The notes: generated from the sequence alone by a model not told the origin. Positions 28,621-39,020 are shown, numbered from the stretch's first letter. The stretch: DNA of 64,000 nucleotides from Kaistella faecalis (GCF_019195395.1 NZ_CP078067.1:2557783-2621782), one strand, 5' to 3'. A program made the numbers and translations.

Positions 28621-28935
28621 TTACAATCTATCCTTTCTAGGATTTAGAAATGTTTCAAAGATCATGACTTCCTGCCCGAATTTTGCTTCAATACGCTCAG
28701 TGATATTTTTAAATTCAATTTCGATGAAATCACTGCGTTTTTCAGTGCTGTCGAAAATCAGCAGTAAGTTTGTGTTTTTTCCTTCTGTGATCATATCGCT
28801 TTCTACTTCCGATAGAATATATTTTTCAACATCCATTAAGTTTTCAACCATGGTTTCAAGGTCGGTTTCCATATAGGTATTCCATGATTGTACAAGATCT
28901 GCGGGGGTATGAAAGGTAAGGCTCAGGATGCTCAT
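28621..28935 (-). CDS. DUF4286 family protein
   Basis: A 104-residue protein from the ATG at 28935 (MSILSLTFHTPADLVQSW). The upstream extension to 29010 is hydrophobic-poor and probably leader. SWNTYMETDLETMVENL and VESDMITEGKNTNLLLIF fit the short ferredoxin-like DUF4286 family of Bacteroidota, often next to gyrA or DNA-metabolism genes. No catalytic residues are known. Divergent from gyrA. Confidence 0.75.
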   Translation of the reverse strand: MSILSLTFHTPADLVQSWNTYMETDLETMVENLMDVEKYILSEVESDMITEGKNTNLLLIFDSTEKRSDFIEIEFKNITERIEAKFGQEVMIFETFLNPRKDRL

Positions 28936-29085
28936 TGTCTTGATGTATTTTAATGTTTCTGTTGATAAAATTATAGCGCAAAAATCGCTAAAATTTTCGT
29001 AAATTAGCACGTTCTTAAAATCAGAAAGAAAAGAATGATCATGCAGTAACGTAAGTGCTTGATTTTCATTTTATTAAAAAATATT

Positions 29086-31752
29086 ATGCATAAAGAAGGA
29101 GAAAGGTTAATTCCTATCAACATTGTTGATGAAATGAAATCCTCTTATATCGATTATTCGATGTCGGTAATTGTTTCGAGAGCTTTACCCGATGTAAGAG
29201 ATGGCTTGAAGCCGGTTCACAGAAGAGTTTTATACGGAATGTACAATCTGAATGTTTTTTCTAACAGAAAACATTTGAAATCTGCAAGAATTGTCGGGGA
29301 TGTTCTTGGTAAATATCACCCGCACGGCGATTCCTCTGTTTACGATGCAATGGTACGTATGGCCCAGCCGTGGAGTCTGCGTTACCCGCAGGTTGACGGG
29401 CAGGGTAACTTCGGTTCCATGGATGGGGATCCGCCTGCAGCAATGCGTTATACCGAAGCAAGACTCAAAAAGATTGCAGATGACGTTTTGGCTGATCTCG
29501 ATAAAGAGACCGTAGATTTCCAGAATAACTTTGATGATTCCTTGACGGAGCCTTCCGTAATGCCGACTAAAATTCCGAATCTTCTGGTAAACGGTGCATC
29601 AGGTATTGCTGTAGGTATGGCGACGAATATGGCGCCTCATAACCTTTCAGAGAGTATTGACGCGATTGTTGCCTATATCGATAATAATGAAATTACTATT
29701 GATGAGCTCATGAAGCACATCATTGCTCCCGATTTCCCCACAGGCGGAATAATTTACGGTTACGACGGAGTACGCGATGCCTTCCACACCGGAAAAGGCC
29801 GTATCGTTCTGCGTGCAAAAGTAAATTTCGAAGAAATCGGGAACCGTAACGCGATTATCGTAACCGAAGTTCCTTACCAGGTCAACAAAGCAGAAATGAT
29901 TGCCAGAACTGCTGAACTGGTAAAAGACGAAAAAATCCCAGGTATCTACGAAATCCGTGACGAGTCCGACAGACAGGGTCTAAGAATCGTTTATGAACTT
30001 AAAAACGACGCTATTCCGAACGTAGTTCTGAACATGCTTTATAAATACACATCACTCCAAACCTCTTTCAGTGTGAATAATATCGCATTGGTAAAAGGAA
30101 GGCCGGAGCAGTTGAACCTAAAAAACATCATCCATCACTTCGTAGACCACCGTCACGAAATCGTGATCAGAAGAACCGAATACGAGCTGAGAAAAGCGAA
30201 AGAGCGTGCTCATATTTTGGAAGGTTTCATGAAGGTAATCGGTACTCAGGATGATCTGGATAAAGCGATTGCAATCATCCGTCACAGTTCTAATCCTGCA
30301 GAAGCGAAGGAAGGTTTGATGAAAGAGTTTGATCTTTCTGAAATTCAGGCACAGGCGATTCTGGATCTGAGATTAGCGAGGCTAACGGGGATGGAACTCG
30401 ACAAGATCCGTGCGGAGTACGACGAGATCATGAATTTGATTAAAAACTTAGAAGATATCCTTGCCAACGAATCAAGAAGATTCGAGATCATTAAAGAGGA
30501 ACTTCTGGATATGAAAGAGAAATATGGCGACGAAAGACGTTCAGAAATTGATTATTCAGGCGGCGAAATGTCGATTGAAGATTTAATTCCGGACGAAAAA
30601 GTAGTTCTTACCATTTCTCACGCGGGTTACATCAAAAGAACATCGCTTTCAGAATATAAGGTACAGAGCCGTGGCGGCGTAGGAAACCGTGCTGCGACAA
30701 CCAGAGATGAAGATTTCCTGGAGTATATCGTAGCGGCGACCAATCACCAGTACATGCTTTTCTTTACCGAAAAAGGAAAATGTTTCTGGCTGAGGGTGTT
30801 TGAAATTCCTGAAGGTTCCAAAACTTCCAAAGGTAGAGCAGTTCAGAATCTCATCAATATTGAACCTGACGATAAGATTAAAGCTTACATCAGAACAAAT
30901 GATCTGAAAGACGCTGATTATGTGAACAAGATGAATGTGGTGATGATTACCAAGAACGGTACCATCAAGAAAACTTCACTTGAAGCGTATTCCAGACCAA
31001 GAACGAATGGGGTAAATGCGATTGAAATCCGTGATAACGACCAGCTGTTAGGCGCAAGATTAACCAGCGGCGATTCAGAAATCATGATCGCGACTAAAAA
31101 CGGTAAATGTATCCGTTTCCCTGAAGAAAAAGCCAGAGCAGTAGGCCGGGGATCTATTGGTGTACGCGGAATATCACTGGAAGATAATGACGAAGTTATT
31201 GGCATGATTGTCGTAAATGATGTGCAGAACGAAACCGTTTTGGTAGTTTCAGAGAAAGGATACGGTAAACGTACCGCGGTAGAAGATTACCGGGTGACCA
31301 ACCGTGGCGGAAAAGGGGTTATTACCTTAAATATCACTGAGAAAACTGGAAATCTTATTGCGATTCAGAACGTAACTGATGAAGATGGATTGATGATCAT
31401 TAATAAATCAGGTGTTGCCATCAGAATGGGAATGGATGAAATGCGCGTAATGGGTAGAAATACCCAGGGTGTAAAAGTCATCAACCTTAAGAATAATGAT
31501 TCCATTGCTGCAATTGCCAAAGTTGAAATGGACAAAGATGTGAAAGAAGTAGAGGCTGTTGAGGAGGAAGCGCTGCCCGGCGCAGTAGATACCCTGATTC
31601 CGGAATTCAAAGATGCACCTCAGACAGGTGACAACGCCATCAGCAATATGGGAGACGAAGCTGTGCTGAAGAAAATTGAAGAAGAAGAGGAAAAACAGAA
31701 CAGACAGATTGAAAAAGATAAAGAGGGTGACAGCACTGCTGACGAAGAATAA
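29086..31752 (+). CDS. gyrA: DNA gyrase subunit A
   Basis: Breaks and rejoins DNA for negative supercoiling. From the ATG at 29086 ([10 protein letters not shown]) it has 888 residues. The quinolone-determining region keeps the E. coli numbering: Ser83 and Asp87 in [13 protein letters not shown] are the sensitive-type residues, and the active Tyr122 is in MRYTEARL. The C-terminal domain shows six blade-like repeats ([32 protein letters not shown]). The position of the GyrA box reads TNRGGKG rather than QRRGGKG, keeping the RGGKG core. A long acidic tail follows. The downstream TPR gene begins 29 bp after. Confidence 0.97.
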   Translation: MHKEGERLIPINIVDEMKSSYIDYSMSVIVSRALPDVRDGLKPVHRRVLYGMYNLNVFSNRKHLKSARIVGDVLGKYHPHGDSSVYDAMVRMAQPWSLRYPQVDGQGNFGSMDGDPPAAMRYTEARLKKIADDVLADLDKETVDFQNNFDDSLTEPSVMPTKIPNLLVNGASGIAVGMATNMAPHNLSESIDAIVAYIDNNEITIDELMKHIIAPDFPTGGIIYGYDGVRDAFHTGKGRIVLRAKVNFEEIGNRNAIIVTEVPYQVNKAEMIARTAELVKDEKIPGIYEIRDESDRQGLRIVYELKNDAIPNVVLNMLYKYTSLQTSFSVNNIALVKGRPEQLNLKNIIHHFVDHRHEIVIRRTEYELRKAKERAHILEGFMKVIGTQDDLDKAIAIIRHSSNPAEAKEGLMKEFDLSEIQAQAILDLRLARLTGMELDKIRAEYDEIMNLIKNLEDILANESRRFEIIKEELLDMKEKYGDERRSEIDYSGGEMSIEDLIPDEKVVLTISHAGYIKRTSLSEYKVQSRGGVGNRAATTRDEDFLEYIVAATNHQYMLFFTEKGKCFWLRVFEIPEGSKTSKGRAVQNLINIEPDDKIKAYIRTNDLKDADYVNKMNVVMITKNGTIKKTSLEAYSRPRTNGVNAIEIRDNDQLLGARLTSGDSEIMIATKNGKCIRFPEEKARAVGRGSIGVRGISLEDNDEVIGMIVVNDVQNETVLVVSEKGYGKRTAVEDYRVTNRGGKGVITLNITEKTGNLIAIQNVTDEDGLMIINKSGVAIRMGMDEMRVMGRNTQGVKVINLKNNDSIAAIAKVEMDKDVKEVEAVEEEALPGAVDTLIPEFKDAPQTGDNAISNMGDEAVLKKIEEEEEKQNRQIEKDKEGDSTADEE

Positions 31753-31781
31753 AGTGAAACAAATTTTTTAAAATTAATATA

Positions 31782-33170
31782 ATGAAAAAAATATTTCTAA
31801 GCATCGCATTGGTTTCAGCAACTGTTGCGTTTGCACAAAAAAAAGAAATCGCCGCGGCAGTGAAAGCCATTGATGCAGGTGATGTTGCTACTGCCAATTC
31901 GCAGGTTGCTGCTGCCGAAGCAGTAATGGGAGGCAAAACCTATCTGGTGGAACCTTCTGTTTTAGAGCAGTATTATTATGCTAAAGGGCTGGCACTTTTA
32001 AAATCCGGTAAAAATGCTGAAGGAGCTACTTATCTGGCTAAAATGAGCGAACTCGGAAAAGAAAAAATTTATACCGGTAAAGACAGCAGCAAAAACAAAG
32101 TATACTACGTTGGCAAAGCAGCAGCAGACCAGTCAGGAGTGCAGGGACTGAAAGAAGATACCTATACTCCGGTTTTAACCTCAAAGATCGGGAACACTAT
32201 TAATCCCCTTATCGAGGCCGCTAATAAAACAGCAATGAATGCCTATACCGCTAAAAACTATGCAACAGCAGCTCCTAAATTCAAGGAAGTGTATGACTTG
32301 CTTAAAGCAGGCGGGCAGGATAACCAGCAGTATCTGTATTATTCAGGTTTGAATTATGCTTTGGCAGACAAGAAAAACGAAGCGATTGATGTTTACAACC
32401 AACTGATCGATTCAGGATACACCGGTATCCAGACCACCTATTTCGCCAAGAATAAAAAATCCGGTGAGGTAGAACCTTTGGATAAAGTGACCTGGGATCT
32501 CAATAAAAAGATGGGGGCAACCTCAGAATACAGCGATTTCAAAACCGAAACTTCTTCAAGCATCGAAAAAGAACTGTTTGAAACCAATGCTGCATTGCTT
32601 GTAGAAGCAGGCAGAAACGATGATGCGCTTGCGCTGATCGAAAGAGGTCTTAAGAAATTCCCTTCAAGCGTAAAACTTTCAGAACTTCAGGGAACGGCAT
32701 ATTACAAATCCGGTAAAATGGATCAGTTTATTGCAAACCTGAAAGTACAGACCGAAAAGAATCCTACCGATGCCAATAACTGGTACAACCTGGGAGTTCT
32801 TCAGAGCAAAGATCCGGCAACTGAAGCCGATGCAGTGAAGTCCTACAAAAAAGCAGTAGAGTTAAAACCTGATTTCGCACAGGCCTGGCAGAATCTTACC
32901 TATGTAACAATGGGCGACGATGCGAAAGCGATTGATGATTATAACGCAGCTAAAAAAGCAGGAAAAACAGAAGCTGCCAATAAAATTATTGAAGCAAGAA
33001 GAGCAAGACTTGCAGATGCACTACCGTATGCTGAAAAATGGTACGAAAACGACCAGCAGAATATCGACGCTGTTTCTTTGTTGAAAGGCTTATACATGTC
33101 AAACAAAAAAGAAGCGAAATTCCAAGAATTTAAAGCCAAAGAAGCAGCAATGAAAGCTTCAGGAAAATAG
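31782..33170 (+). CDS. Periplasmic tetratricopeptide repeat protein
   Basis: A 462-residue exported protein: signal peptide (IFLSIALVSATVAFA, cleaved before QKK), then Ala/Lys-rich helical repeats. TPR units are clearest at NAYTAKNYATAAPKFKEVYDLL, YYSGLNYALADKKNEAIDVY, TDANNWYNLGVLQSKDP and AVELKPDFAQAWQNLTYV. Probably a scaffold in the periplasm or outer-membrane periphery. Close behind gyrA (29 bp); shared transcription is possible but no functional link is evident. Confidence 0.85.
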   Translation: MKKIFLSIALVSATVAFAQKKEIAAAVKAIDAGDVATANSQVAAAEAVMGGKTYLVEPSVLEQYYYAKGLALLKSGKNAEGATYLAKMSELGKEKIYTGKDSSKNKVYYVGKAAADQSGVQGLKEDTYTPVLTSKIGNTINPLIEAANKTAMNAYTAKNYATAAPKFKEVYDLLKAGGQDNQQYLYYSGLNYALADKKNEAIDVYNQLIDSGYTGIQTTYFAKNKKSGEVEPLDKVTWDLNKKMGATSEYSDFKTETSSSIEKELFETNAALLVEAGRNDDALALIERGLKKFPSSVKLSELQGTAYYKSGKMDQFIANLKVQTEKNPTDANNWYNLGVLQSKDPATEADAVKSYKKAVELKPDFAQAWQNLTYVTMGDDAKAIDDYNAAKKAGKTEAANKIIEARRARLADALPYAEKWYENDQQNIDAVSLLKGLYMSNKKEAKFQEFKAKEAAMKASGK

Positions 33171-33194
33171 CATTATCAAATAAGATTCAGTAAC

Positions 33195-33228
33195 GACCGT
33201 CTCAATTTAAATTGAGGCGGTCTTTTTT
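33195..33228 (+). terminator. Rho-independent terminator after the gyrA-TPR unit
   Basis: Long stem GACCGTCTCAATTT / AAATTGAGGCGGTC (one G-T pair) followed by TTTTTT. Confidence 0.95.
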
Positions 33229-33310
33229 ATGGGAAGCGTGATGTTTTTATTGCTGAGTTCCTCGGGGGGACGTGAGCTGCTCTTAACACTCCTGTTCACT
33301 AAGATAGGCA

Positions 33311-33338
33311 TAAAAAAACCGTCCCACTTTTGGGACGG
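33311..33338 (-). terminator. Terminator of the T9SS substrate gene
   Basis: On the minus strand the stem CCGTCCCA / TGGGACGG is followed by a T-run of seven. Confidence 0.95.
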
Positions 33339-33349
33339 CTGGAAAGTGT

Positions 33350-34357
33350 TTATTTTTTAATGAGTTTCGTAGTTTTAATGACGCCTTCGGTATGTATTTT
33401 AAGCTGATACGTTCCCGGTGCCAGCATCCTGACGTCGTAGCGGTCCGCGGCCTGATATTCCTTTACAACCCTTCCGGACATATCGATTACGGAAATAGTG
33501 GTCTTTTTCGGGTTGCTTTCCGCTGGAAGATTAACGGTAAAATAATCTGCCGTAGGATTCGGATAGACTTTTACCCGGTTGTCGTACTGCAGAACATCAT
33601 CGGTTCCCAATACAGAATAGGTAATGATGAAAGGCAGATCCTGCGGATAATCAGGAGCTGATGATGGGTTTCCGGCATCGAGTAGGGGTGCCCATGATCC
33701 TGTATTCTGTAACCCATTATCAGTGGGCAGTCCGCGTAATCCGACAGTAGTTACAGGAGGTGTCCATACCGTAGCAACAGACGCAGCATCTTCCATCTGA
33801 AACTGCATCCAGTAAGTGCCTGCCGATAAAGTGACCGGTGTTGTGGTATTTACCCGCCATATTTTTCTGGTAGTTCCCACGGCGCTTCCCGGGGCAGGAT
33901 ATGATGAATTAAAAATACGGTACATCATTGCGTCAGCCGCACTCGCAAAACGGTCGGTGGTATCATCGCCGAAAACAACTGTTGGAGTACCTACATTAGG
34001 AGCTCCGTTCATAATTTTCACTCTCGCTTTCATTCCCGGTGGAGTGGAACCCGCATATCCTGTAACATAGCCGAAGAGGGCAATCGAAGTGATGCTCCAC
34101 GACTGACCCGCGGGTATTACAAAATCATCAGCACAGAAATTATTGGTTGTAGTTCCTACTTTCTGGCAGCCAAATCCCGCGTTGGTATTGGATTCTGTTG
34201 TATTTCCGGTGTTGTTCTGAGCTTCAGACCATGTATAGCCTGCAGGAGCAGCCACACCTGATTTGGAAGTAGCTCCCGTGCTCAGTGGGCCATTGTTGTA
34301 CTGGCTCAATGCTAATACGGGAATAAGCGTTAATAAATAAAGTAATTGTTTTTTCAT
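33350..34357 (-). CDS. Secreted protein with T9SS type A C-terminal sorting domain
   Basis: A 335-residue extracellular or surface protein: signal peptide (YLLTLIPVLALSQ), an unassigned beta-rich body with many Thr/Ser/Asn (FCADDFVIPAGQSWSI, GTYWMQFQMEDAA), then a C-terminal sorting domain VYPNPTADYFTVNLP ... TISVIDMSGRVVKEYQ ... GTYQLKIHTEGVIKTTKLIKK. The VYPNP and terminal KLIKK motifs are standard for type IX secretion. The function of the body is unknown. TAACTTTG on the minus strand (34386-34393) may be its -7 box. Confidence 0.92.
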   Translation of the reverse strand: MKKQLLYLLTLIPVLALSQYNNGPLSTGATSKSGVAAPAGYTWSEAQNNTGNTTESNTNAGFGCQKVGTTTNNFCADDFVIPAGQSWSITSIALFGYVTGYAGSTPPGMKARVKIMNGAPNVGTPTVVFGDDTTDRFASAADAMMYRIFNSSYPAPGSAVGTTRKIWRVNTTTPVTLSAGTYWMQFQMEDAASVATVWTPPVTTVGLRGLPTDNGLQNTGSWAPLLDAGNPSSAPDYPQDLPFIITYSVLGTDDVLQYDNRVKVYPNPTADYFTVNLPAESNPKKTTISVIDMSGRVVKEYQAADRYDVRMLAPGTYQLKIHTEGVIKTTKLIKK

Positions 34358-34582
34358 AATATTGGTTTTTTTTGTGTTATTATGTCAAAGTTATAACAAA
34401 AAGAATAACAATATTTAAGTTTTTCACACTAATTGCAAAATAATTTCCATTTACGGTGGCAGATATTTGCTTTGTAGGATCTAATGGATCATCATACGTG
34501 CTTCTCTCCGCTTATGTTGGGGAAATCTTTTTAAAAAGGGTATGCTAATTTTTATGTAATTTTATGCAATCAAAGCTAAGTT

Positions 34583-36355
34583 ATGACTTCAAAAGAAAAA
34601 ATCGCACTGCTTCGGCAGGCTATGACCAAACAAAACATTGATGCATTTATCGTTTATTCAGCAGATCCGCACATGAGCGAATACCTGCCCGAAGAATGGC
34701 AGGAACGCAGTTGGCTTTCGGGGTTCACGGGCTCTGCGGGCTTCGTGGTAGTTACCGGCCAAAAGGCAGGATTGTGGACAGACGGACGGTATTTTGTACA
34801 GGCACCCAAAGAACTTCACGGTTCGGGTATTGATCTGATGAAAGAAGGCGCGGAAGATACGCCCAACTATATCGACTGGATTATTGCAGAAATTCCCCAG
34901 AATGGTACTGTGGCAGTGAACAGTCTTGCCACCTCCAATACCAATTGGGAAGCGCTGGAACAGAAACTGGCAGCCAAAAACATCAAAGTGGTGGATCTAC
35001 CGCTATTGAAAGACATCTGGGTAGAAAGAACTTTGCAGGGAAAGAAAAACCCTGTATTCGTACATCCTGTAGAAAGAGCCGGAAAATCGGTGGCACAGAA
35101 ACTTTCAGATATTCGCCAGAAAATGGAGGAGCTGAAGGCCTCTGTTCATATTATTTCGAGCCTTGATGATGTTGCCTGGACTTTGAATTTAAGAGGCAGC
35201 GACGTACAGTCGAATCCCGTATTTCTTGGATATATCATCCTGACTAAAAATGAAGCGAAACTGTTTGTAGATCTGGAAAAACTGGATGTGGATGCCAGAA
35301 AACAGATGGATGAGTCTCTAGTGAAGATGATGCCTTACGAAGATTTCTTTGCTGAGCTTGGCCATCTTGAAAACGAAACCATATTAATCTCTCCCAACAG
35401 CAACCAGTCTATTTTTGAAACGCTGAAAGCAGCTAATACCTTTATCAAAGCACCGGTTCCGGGAAACCTGATGAAGGCGATCAAGAACGACACAGAACTC
35501 GAAGGTTTCAGAACGGTGATGCAGCGCGATGGGGTGGCCATGGTAAAATTCCTTTACTGGCTTACTCATCAGGCAGGAAAAGAAGAAATGACGGAATATT
35601 CAATAGGAGAGAAACTGAGAGGTTTCCGTGCAGAAGGCAAGAATTTTGTAGGTGAAAGTTTCGGCAGCATCGTAGGTTATATCGAAAATGGGGCAATTAT
35701 GCATTACTCTGCTCCCAAAGAGGGCAGCAAAGCCGTTACCAACGATTCCTCAATCCTTGTGGATTCAGGCGGACAGTATCTGGAAGGAACTACAGATATC
35801 ACCAGAACTTTGGCTTTAGGTGCTGTATCAGATGATTTCAAACATAACTGTACATTGGCATTAAAAGGAATGATCCAGCTTTCTATGGTGAAATTTCCAA
35901 AAGGGACCAGAGGGGTACAGCTCGATGCATTTGCAAGACTTGCGCTCTGGAACGAGGCTAAAGATTATAACCACGGAACGGGCCATGGTGTTGGAAGTTT
36001 CATGAATGTACATGAAGGTCCACAGAACATCCGCAAAGACATGAATTTCCAGGAGCTGATTCCGGGAATGGTCGTGTCGAACGAGCCCGGCTTCTACTGG
36101 GAAAACCATTACGGAATCCGTCACGAAAATCTTATTGCTGTAAAAGAAACGGCAACGACAGAATTCGGAACCTTCTATGAATTTGAAACCCTAACCATCT
36201 GTCCGTTCGACAGAAATGTAATCGCGACCGAATTGTTGACCCAACCTGAAAAAGAATGGCTCAACAGCTACCACGCGTGGTGTAAGGAAAAACTGGAAAA
36301 CGACCTCGAAGGCGAAATCAAAGAATGGTTCCTTGAACAGGTGAAACCGCTTTAA
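34583..36355 (+). CDS. Xaa-Pro aminopeptidase (M24B, aminopeptidase P family)
   Basis: Removes an N-terminal residue preceding proline. 590 residues: two creatinase-type N-terminal domains (to about 310; QNIDAFIVYSADPHMSEYLPEEW, GLWTDGRYFVQAP) and the pita-bread M24 catalytic domain. Metal ligands: Asp in LVDSGGQYLEGTTDITRT (both Asp), His in HGTGHGVGSFMNVHE, Glu in VVSNEPGFYWE and Glu in GTFYEFETLT. No signal peptide, so it is cytoplasmic. This three-domain length is the eukaryote-like APP1 form common in Bacteroidota. Confidence 0.94.
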   Translation: MTSKEKIALLRQAMTKQNIDAFIVYSADPHMSEYLPEEWQERSWLSGFTGSAGFVVVTGQKAGLWTDGRYFVQAPKELHGSGIDLMKEGAEDTPNYIDWIIAEIPQNGTVAVNSLATSNTNWEALEQKLAAKNIKVVDLPLLKDIWVERTLQGKKNPVFVHPVERAGKSVAQKLSDIRQKMEELKASVHIISSLDDVAWTLNLRGSDVQSNPVFLGYIILTKNEAKLFVDLEKLDVDARKQMDESLVKMMPYEDFFAELGHLENETILISPNSNQSIFETLKAANTFIKAPVPGNLMKAIKNDTELEGFRTVMQRDGVAMVKFLYWLTHQAGKEEMTEYSIGEKLRGFRAEGKNFVGESFGSIVGYIENGAIMHYSAPKEGSKAVTNDSSILVDSGGQYLEGTTDITRTLALGAVSDDFKHNCTLALKGMIQLSMVKFPKGTRGVQLDAFARLALWNEAKDYNHGTGHGVGSFMNVHEGPQNIRKDMNFQELIPGMVVSNEPGFYWENHYGIRHENLIAVKETATTEFGTFYEFETLTICPFDRNVIATELLTQPEKEWLNSYHAWCKEKLENDLEGEIKEWFLEQVKPL

Positions 36356-36375
36356 ATCCTCCTAAAATAGTTATT

Positions 36376-36401
36376 AGTGCAGCATGTTCTGCACTTTTTT
36401 T
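36376..36401 (+). terminator. Rho-independent terminator after the M24 peptidase gene
   Basis: AGTGCAG / CTGCACT stem, loop CATGTT, T-run. Confidence 0.9.
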
Positions 36402-36469
36402 GTGGCTCTGGGCGAGAAGAGAAAAGATCTTGCGGGCCTACTACTGAAAAAGCCAAAGAAGCTTTGCTT

Positions 36470-36497
36470 TTGAAAACAGTAATTATGCGTAATTTTG
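36470..36497 (+). promoter_or_regulatory. Probable promoter of the sterol desaturase-family gene
   Basis: TTG (36470-36472), 17 bases, TAATTTTG (36490-36497); fits TAnnTTTG, with slightly short spacing. Confidence 0.45.
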
Positions 36498-36537
36498 TAA
36501 GATGTTTAATGACACTGATCGCTCGTAAATTTAATAC

Positions 36538-37287
36538 ATGAAAAAAATCGCAGGTTTTGACTTTACGGATCCGCTTACCTTTATCATCTCCCTGATATTG
36601 CTGGTGGTGATTGTGTTTCTGCGCTATGTACTGCTGTCGGGTGCGTACCACTGGATGGTCTCAAAATTTGGCGGGACATTCCTGAAGCATCGCCTGCTTT
36701 ACACGCCCCTGAATCACAGCAAACAGATCAGAAGAGAGTTGGTGCTTTCCTCCTACAGCGCCCTGATTTTCGGAGTGGTGGGTATGGTGGTTCTGCTGAT
36801 GTATCAACTCGGATTTACGAAAATCTATACCGATCTTCACGATTATCCGATTTGGTATATTCCGGTGAGTGTGATCATCTATCTGCTTATTCACGATTTT
36901 TATTATTACTGGCTGCATAAGTGGATGCACCTATCGCCTGTATTGCGCCGCTACCACATGGCTCATCACAAAAGCGTGCGAACAACGGCTTTCACTTCTT
37001 TTTCCTTTCATCCGGTGGAATCGGTTTTACAGGCGGTTATTTTGCCGCTTATTGTAATGATTTTACCCATGAGTCTGCTGGCGGTTTTTATCACTTTATT
37101 TTTAATGACGCTCTCGGCGATCATTAATCATGCGGGGTTGGAAGTTTATCCGCTGGGCAGAAAGGCAGGCTTTATCCGCAGGAATTTTATTGGCGCCACC
37201 CATCACGATCAGCATCACCGAAACATGAAAAAGAATTTTGGACTGTATTTTACATTCTGGGACCGGTGGATGAAGACTGAAAAATAA
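36538..37287 (+). CDS. Sterol desaturase / fatty acid hydroxylase family membrane protein
   Basis: A 249-residue di-iron membrane oxygenase. The histidine boxes are present: HDFYYYWLHKWMH (about 121-133), HMAHHKS (about 140-146) and HHDQHH near the C-terminus (about 222-227). Four hydrophobic segments surround them (LTFIISLILLVVIVFL, ALIFGVVGMVVLLMY, WYIPVSVIIYLLI, LPLIVMILPMSLLAVFI). The substrate is probably a lipid acyl chain or carotenoid/hopanoid-like compound, not determinable here. It lies upstream of mnmE without evident linkage. Confidence 0.92.
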   Translation: MKKIAGFDFTDPLTFIISLILLVVIVFLRYVLLSGAYHWMVSKFGGTFLKHRLLYTPLNHSKQIRRELVLSSYSALIFGVVGMVVLLMYQLGFTKIYTDLHDYPIWYIPVSVIIYLLIHDFYYYWLHKWMHLSPVLRRYHMAHHKSVRTTAFTSFSFHPVESVLQAVILPLIVMILPMSLLAVFITLFLMTLSAIINHAGLEVYPLGRKAGFIRRNFIGATHHDQHHRNMKKNFGLYFTFWDRWMKTEK

Positions 37288-37493
37288 CAGTCCGTGGTGA
37301 TTCGGGAATCTGTTACCGTGTTTTAAACTTTTTAAGAGATCCTTTTTTTATTGTAGCCCCGATGGAAGCGGTATCCTTTTTATGTCGGCTCCTGGTGCTG
37401 CGTAAAAAGATAAAGCGGACAGCGGGACGGGTCGTGGAAGCACACCCAAATTCCATGCTCCCAAAAACAGGAATTATTCCGTATTTTTGCAGC

Positions 37494-38876
37494 ATGTACA
37501 ACGACACCATCTGTGCTTTAGCCACAGCCAACGGAATTGGAGCGCTCGGGATCATCCGCCTTTCGGGTGATGATGCGGTAGCCATTGTGAATAAAGTTTT
37601 CGAAGGCAAAAACCTCGAAAAAGCCAAATCGCACACCGTTCATTACGGATTCATTAAAGACGGAGCTGAAACCGTGGACGAAGTAATGATTTCGGTATTT
37701 CTGGCACCAAAGACTTTTACCACTGAAAATTCTGTAGAAATTTCTTTCCACGGTTCACCGTATATCGGGAAGAAAATCCTGGAAGTGATGCTGAAAAACG
37801 GCGCAAGAATGGCCAAAGCAGGGGAATTTACGATGCGGGCATTCATGAACGGACGTATTGACCTTTCTCAGGCCGAATCTATTGCCGACCTTATCGCGTC
37901 TGAAAATGAAGCTTCGCGAAAAGTGGCGCTGAATCAGCTGAAAGGCGGTATTACCAACGAAATTTCAGTGCTCCGAACTGATCTCCTTAATTTTGTATCC
38001 CTCATTGAACTGGAACTGGACTTTGCTGAGGAAGATGTGGAGTTTGCCGACAGAACGGCTTTAACAGCACTTCTCCGTAAAATTGAAGACAAATTAGACG
38101 CGCTGATCGAAAGTTTCCAGTACGGCAATGCGGTGAAGAATGGAGTAGCAGTAGCTATTCTCGGGAAACCGAACGCCGGGAAATCGACCCTGCTCAATGC
38201 GCTGCTGAAAGAAGACCGCGCCATTGTAAGCGATATCGCAGGAACCACGCGCGACACGATTGAAGAAGTGATCCATATCAAAGGCAATGCCTTCCGCCTC
38301 ATCGATACTGCAGGTCTGCGCGAAACAACCGACGAAATTGAGAAAATAGGTGTGGAAAAAGCGAAGGAAAAATCAGACAAAGCCGATGTGCTGATCTATC
38401 TGATCGATGTGGCTTCCAAAGATATTACAGCGGATGTCGCAATTCTGAAAGAACTTTTACGCGAAGACCTGGAGACCATCATCTGCTTTACAAAGATTGA
38501 TGAACATTCAGTTTTAGAACATTCGCTCTTTGAAGATATTAAAACCCTGACAGGAATCGACCACCTCAAAACGCTGAATATTTCAGCCAAAGAAAACCAG
38601 AATCTTGATGAGCTCAAGAATCTTCTCACCGCTTATGTAGACCAGCTGAAGACCGATGAAAATGTGGTGATCACCAACCAGCGGCATTACGAAGCCTTAC
38701 AGAAATCCCTTTCGGCCGTAAAAGCCGTAGACGAAGCGGTGACCGCTAAAATTACCACTGAACTTCTGGCCTATGAACTGCGCAATGCGCTGGAATATCT
38801 GGGCGAAATTTCCGGAGAGTTTACCAACGACGAAGTATTGGGAAATATATTCTCGAAATTCTGTATCGGAAAATAA
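37494..38876 (+). CDS. mnmE: tRNA modification GTPase MnmE; host gene of the island insertion
   Basis: With MnmG makes the 5-carboxymethylaminomethyl group at U34 of some tRNAs. From the ATG at 37494 (MYNDTICALATANG) it has 460 residues; TATTTTTG at 37482-37489 lies directly upstream. An N-terminal folate-binding domain is followed by the GTPase inserted in the helical domain: G1 GKPNAGKSTLLNALL, G3 DTAGLRET. The C-terminal zinc/folate cysteine is in the invariant FCIGK end. The last codons (38856-38876) form the left attachment site of the downstream island and are duplicated at 60218-60238. No terminator follows here, unlike at the far island end. Confidence 0.97.
   Translation: MYNDTICALATANGIGALGIIRLSGDDAVAIVNKVFEGKNLEKAKSHTVHYGFIKDGAETVDEVMISVFLAPKTFTTENSVEISFHGSPYIGKKILEVMLKNGARMAKAGEFTMRAFMNGRIDLSQAESIADLIASENEASRKVALNQLKGGITNEISVLRTDLLNFVSLIELELDFAEEDVEFADRTALTALLRKIEDKLDALIESFQYGNAVKNGVAVAILGKPNAGKSTLLNALLKEDRAIVSDIAGTTRDTIEEVIHIKGNAFRLIDTAGLRETTDEIEKIGVEKAKEKSDKADVLIYLIDVASKDITADVAILKELLREDLETIICFTKIDEHSVLEHSLFEDIKTLTGIDHLKTLNISAKENQNLDELKNLLTAYVDQLKTDENVVITNQRHYEALQKSLSAVKAVDEAVTAKITTELLAYELRNALEYLGEISGEFTNDEVLGNIFSKFCIGK
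38856..38876 (+). other. Left attachment site (attL) in the mnmE 3' end
   Basis: Codons for K-F-C-I-G-K-stop of mnmE. Aligned with 60218-60238 it differs at three positions of 21, all third codon positions; the longest shared blocks are TGTATCGG and AAATAAC. Confidence 0.85.
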
Positions 38877-38946
38877 CTACCCCTGCAATTCAGTGCAATC
38901 CTATTAAATATCAACACTTTATAAAAATTATCTTTCGTTTAGATAG

Positions 38947-38976
38947 TTGTTTTTTGTATCTTTTTTACTAAATTTG
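38947..38976 (+). promoter_or_regulatory. Promoter of the integrase gene
   Basis: TTG (38947-38949), 19 bases, TAAATTTG (38969-38976): ideal spacing for the Bacteroidota housekeeping promoter, just inside the island. Confidence 0.7.
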
Positions 38977-38984
38977 TTTCTATA

Positions 38985-39020
38985 TTGTTGCTGTAGCAAC
39001 AAAATATGTTGCTAGCAACA
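38985..39020. promoter_or_regulatory. Two palindromes between the integrase promoter and gene
   Basis: TTGTTGCT-GT-AGCAACAA (38985-39002, 8-bp arms) and TGTTGCTAGCAACA (39007-39020, perfect 14-bp palindrome), 4 bases apart. They could be an autoregulatory operator or arm-type recombinase sites. TTGTTGCTA also occurs at 60152-60160 near the right end. Confidence 0.65.
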
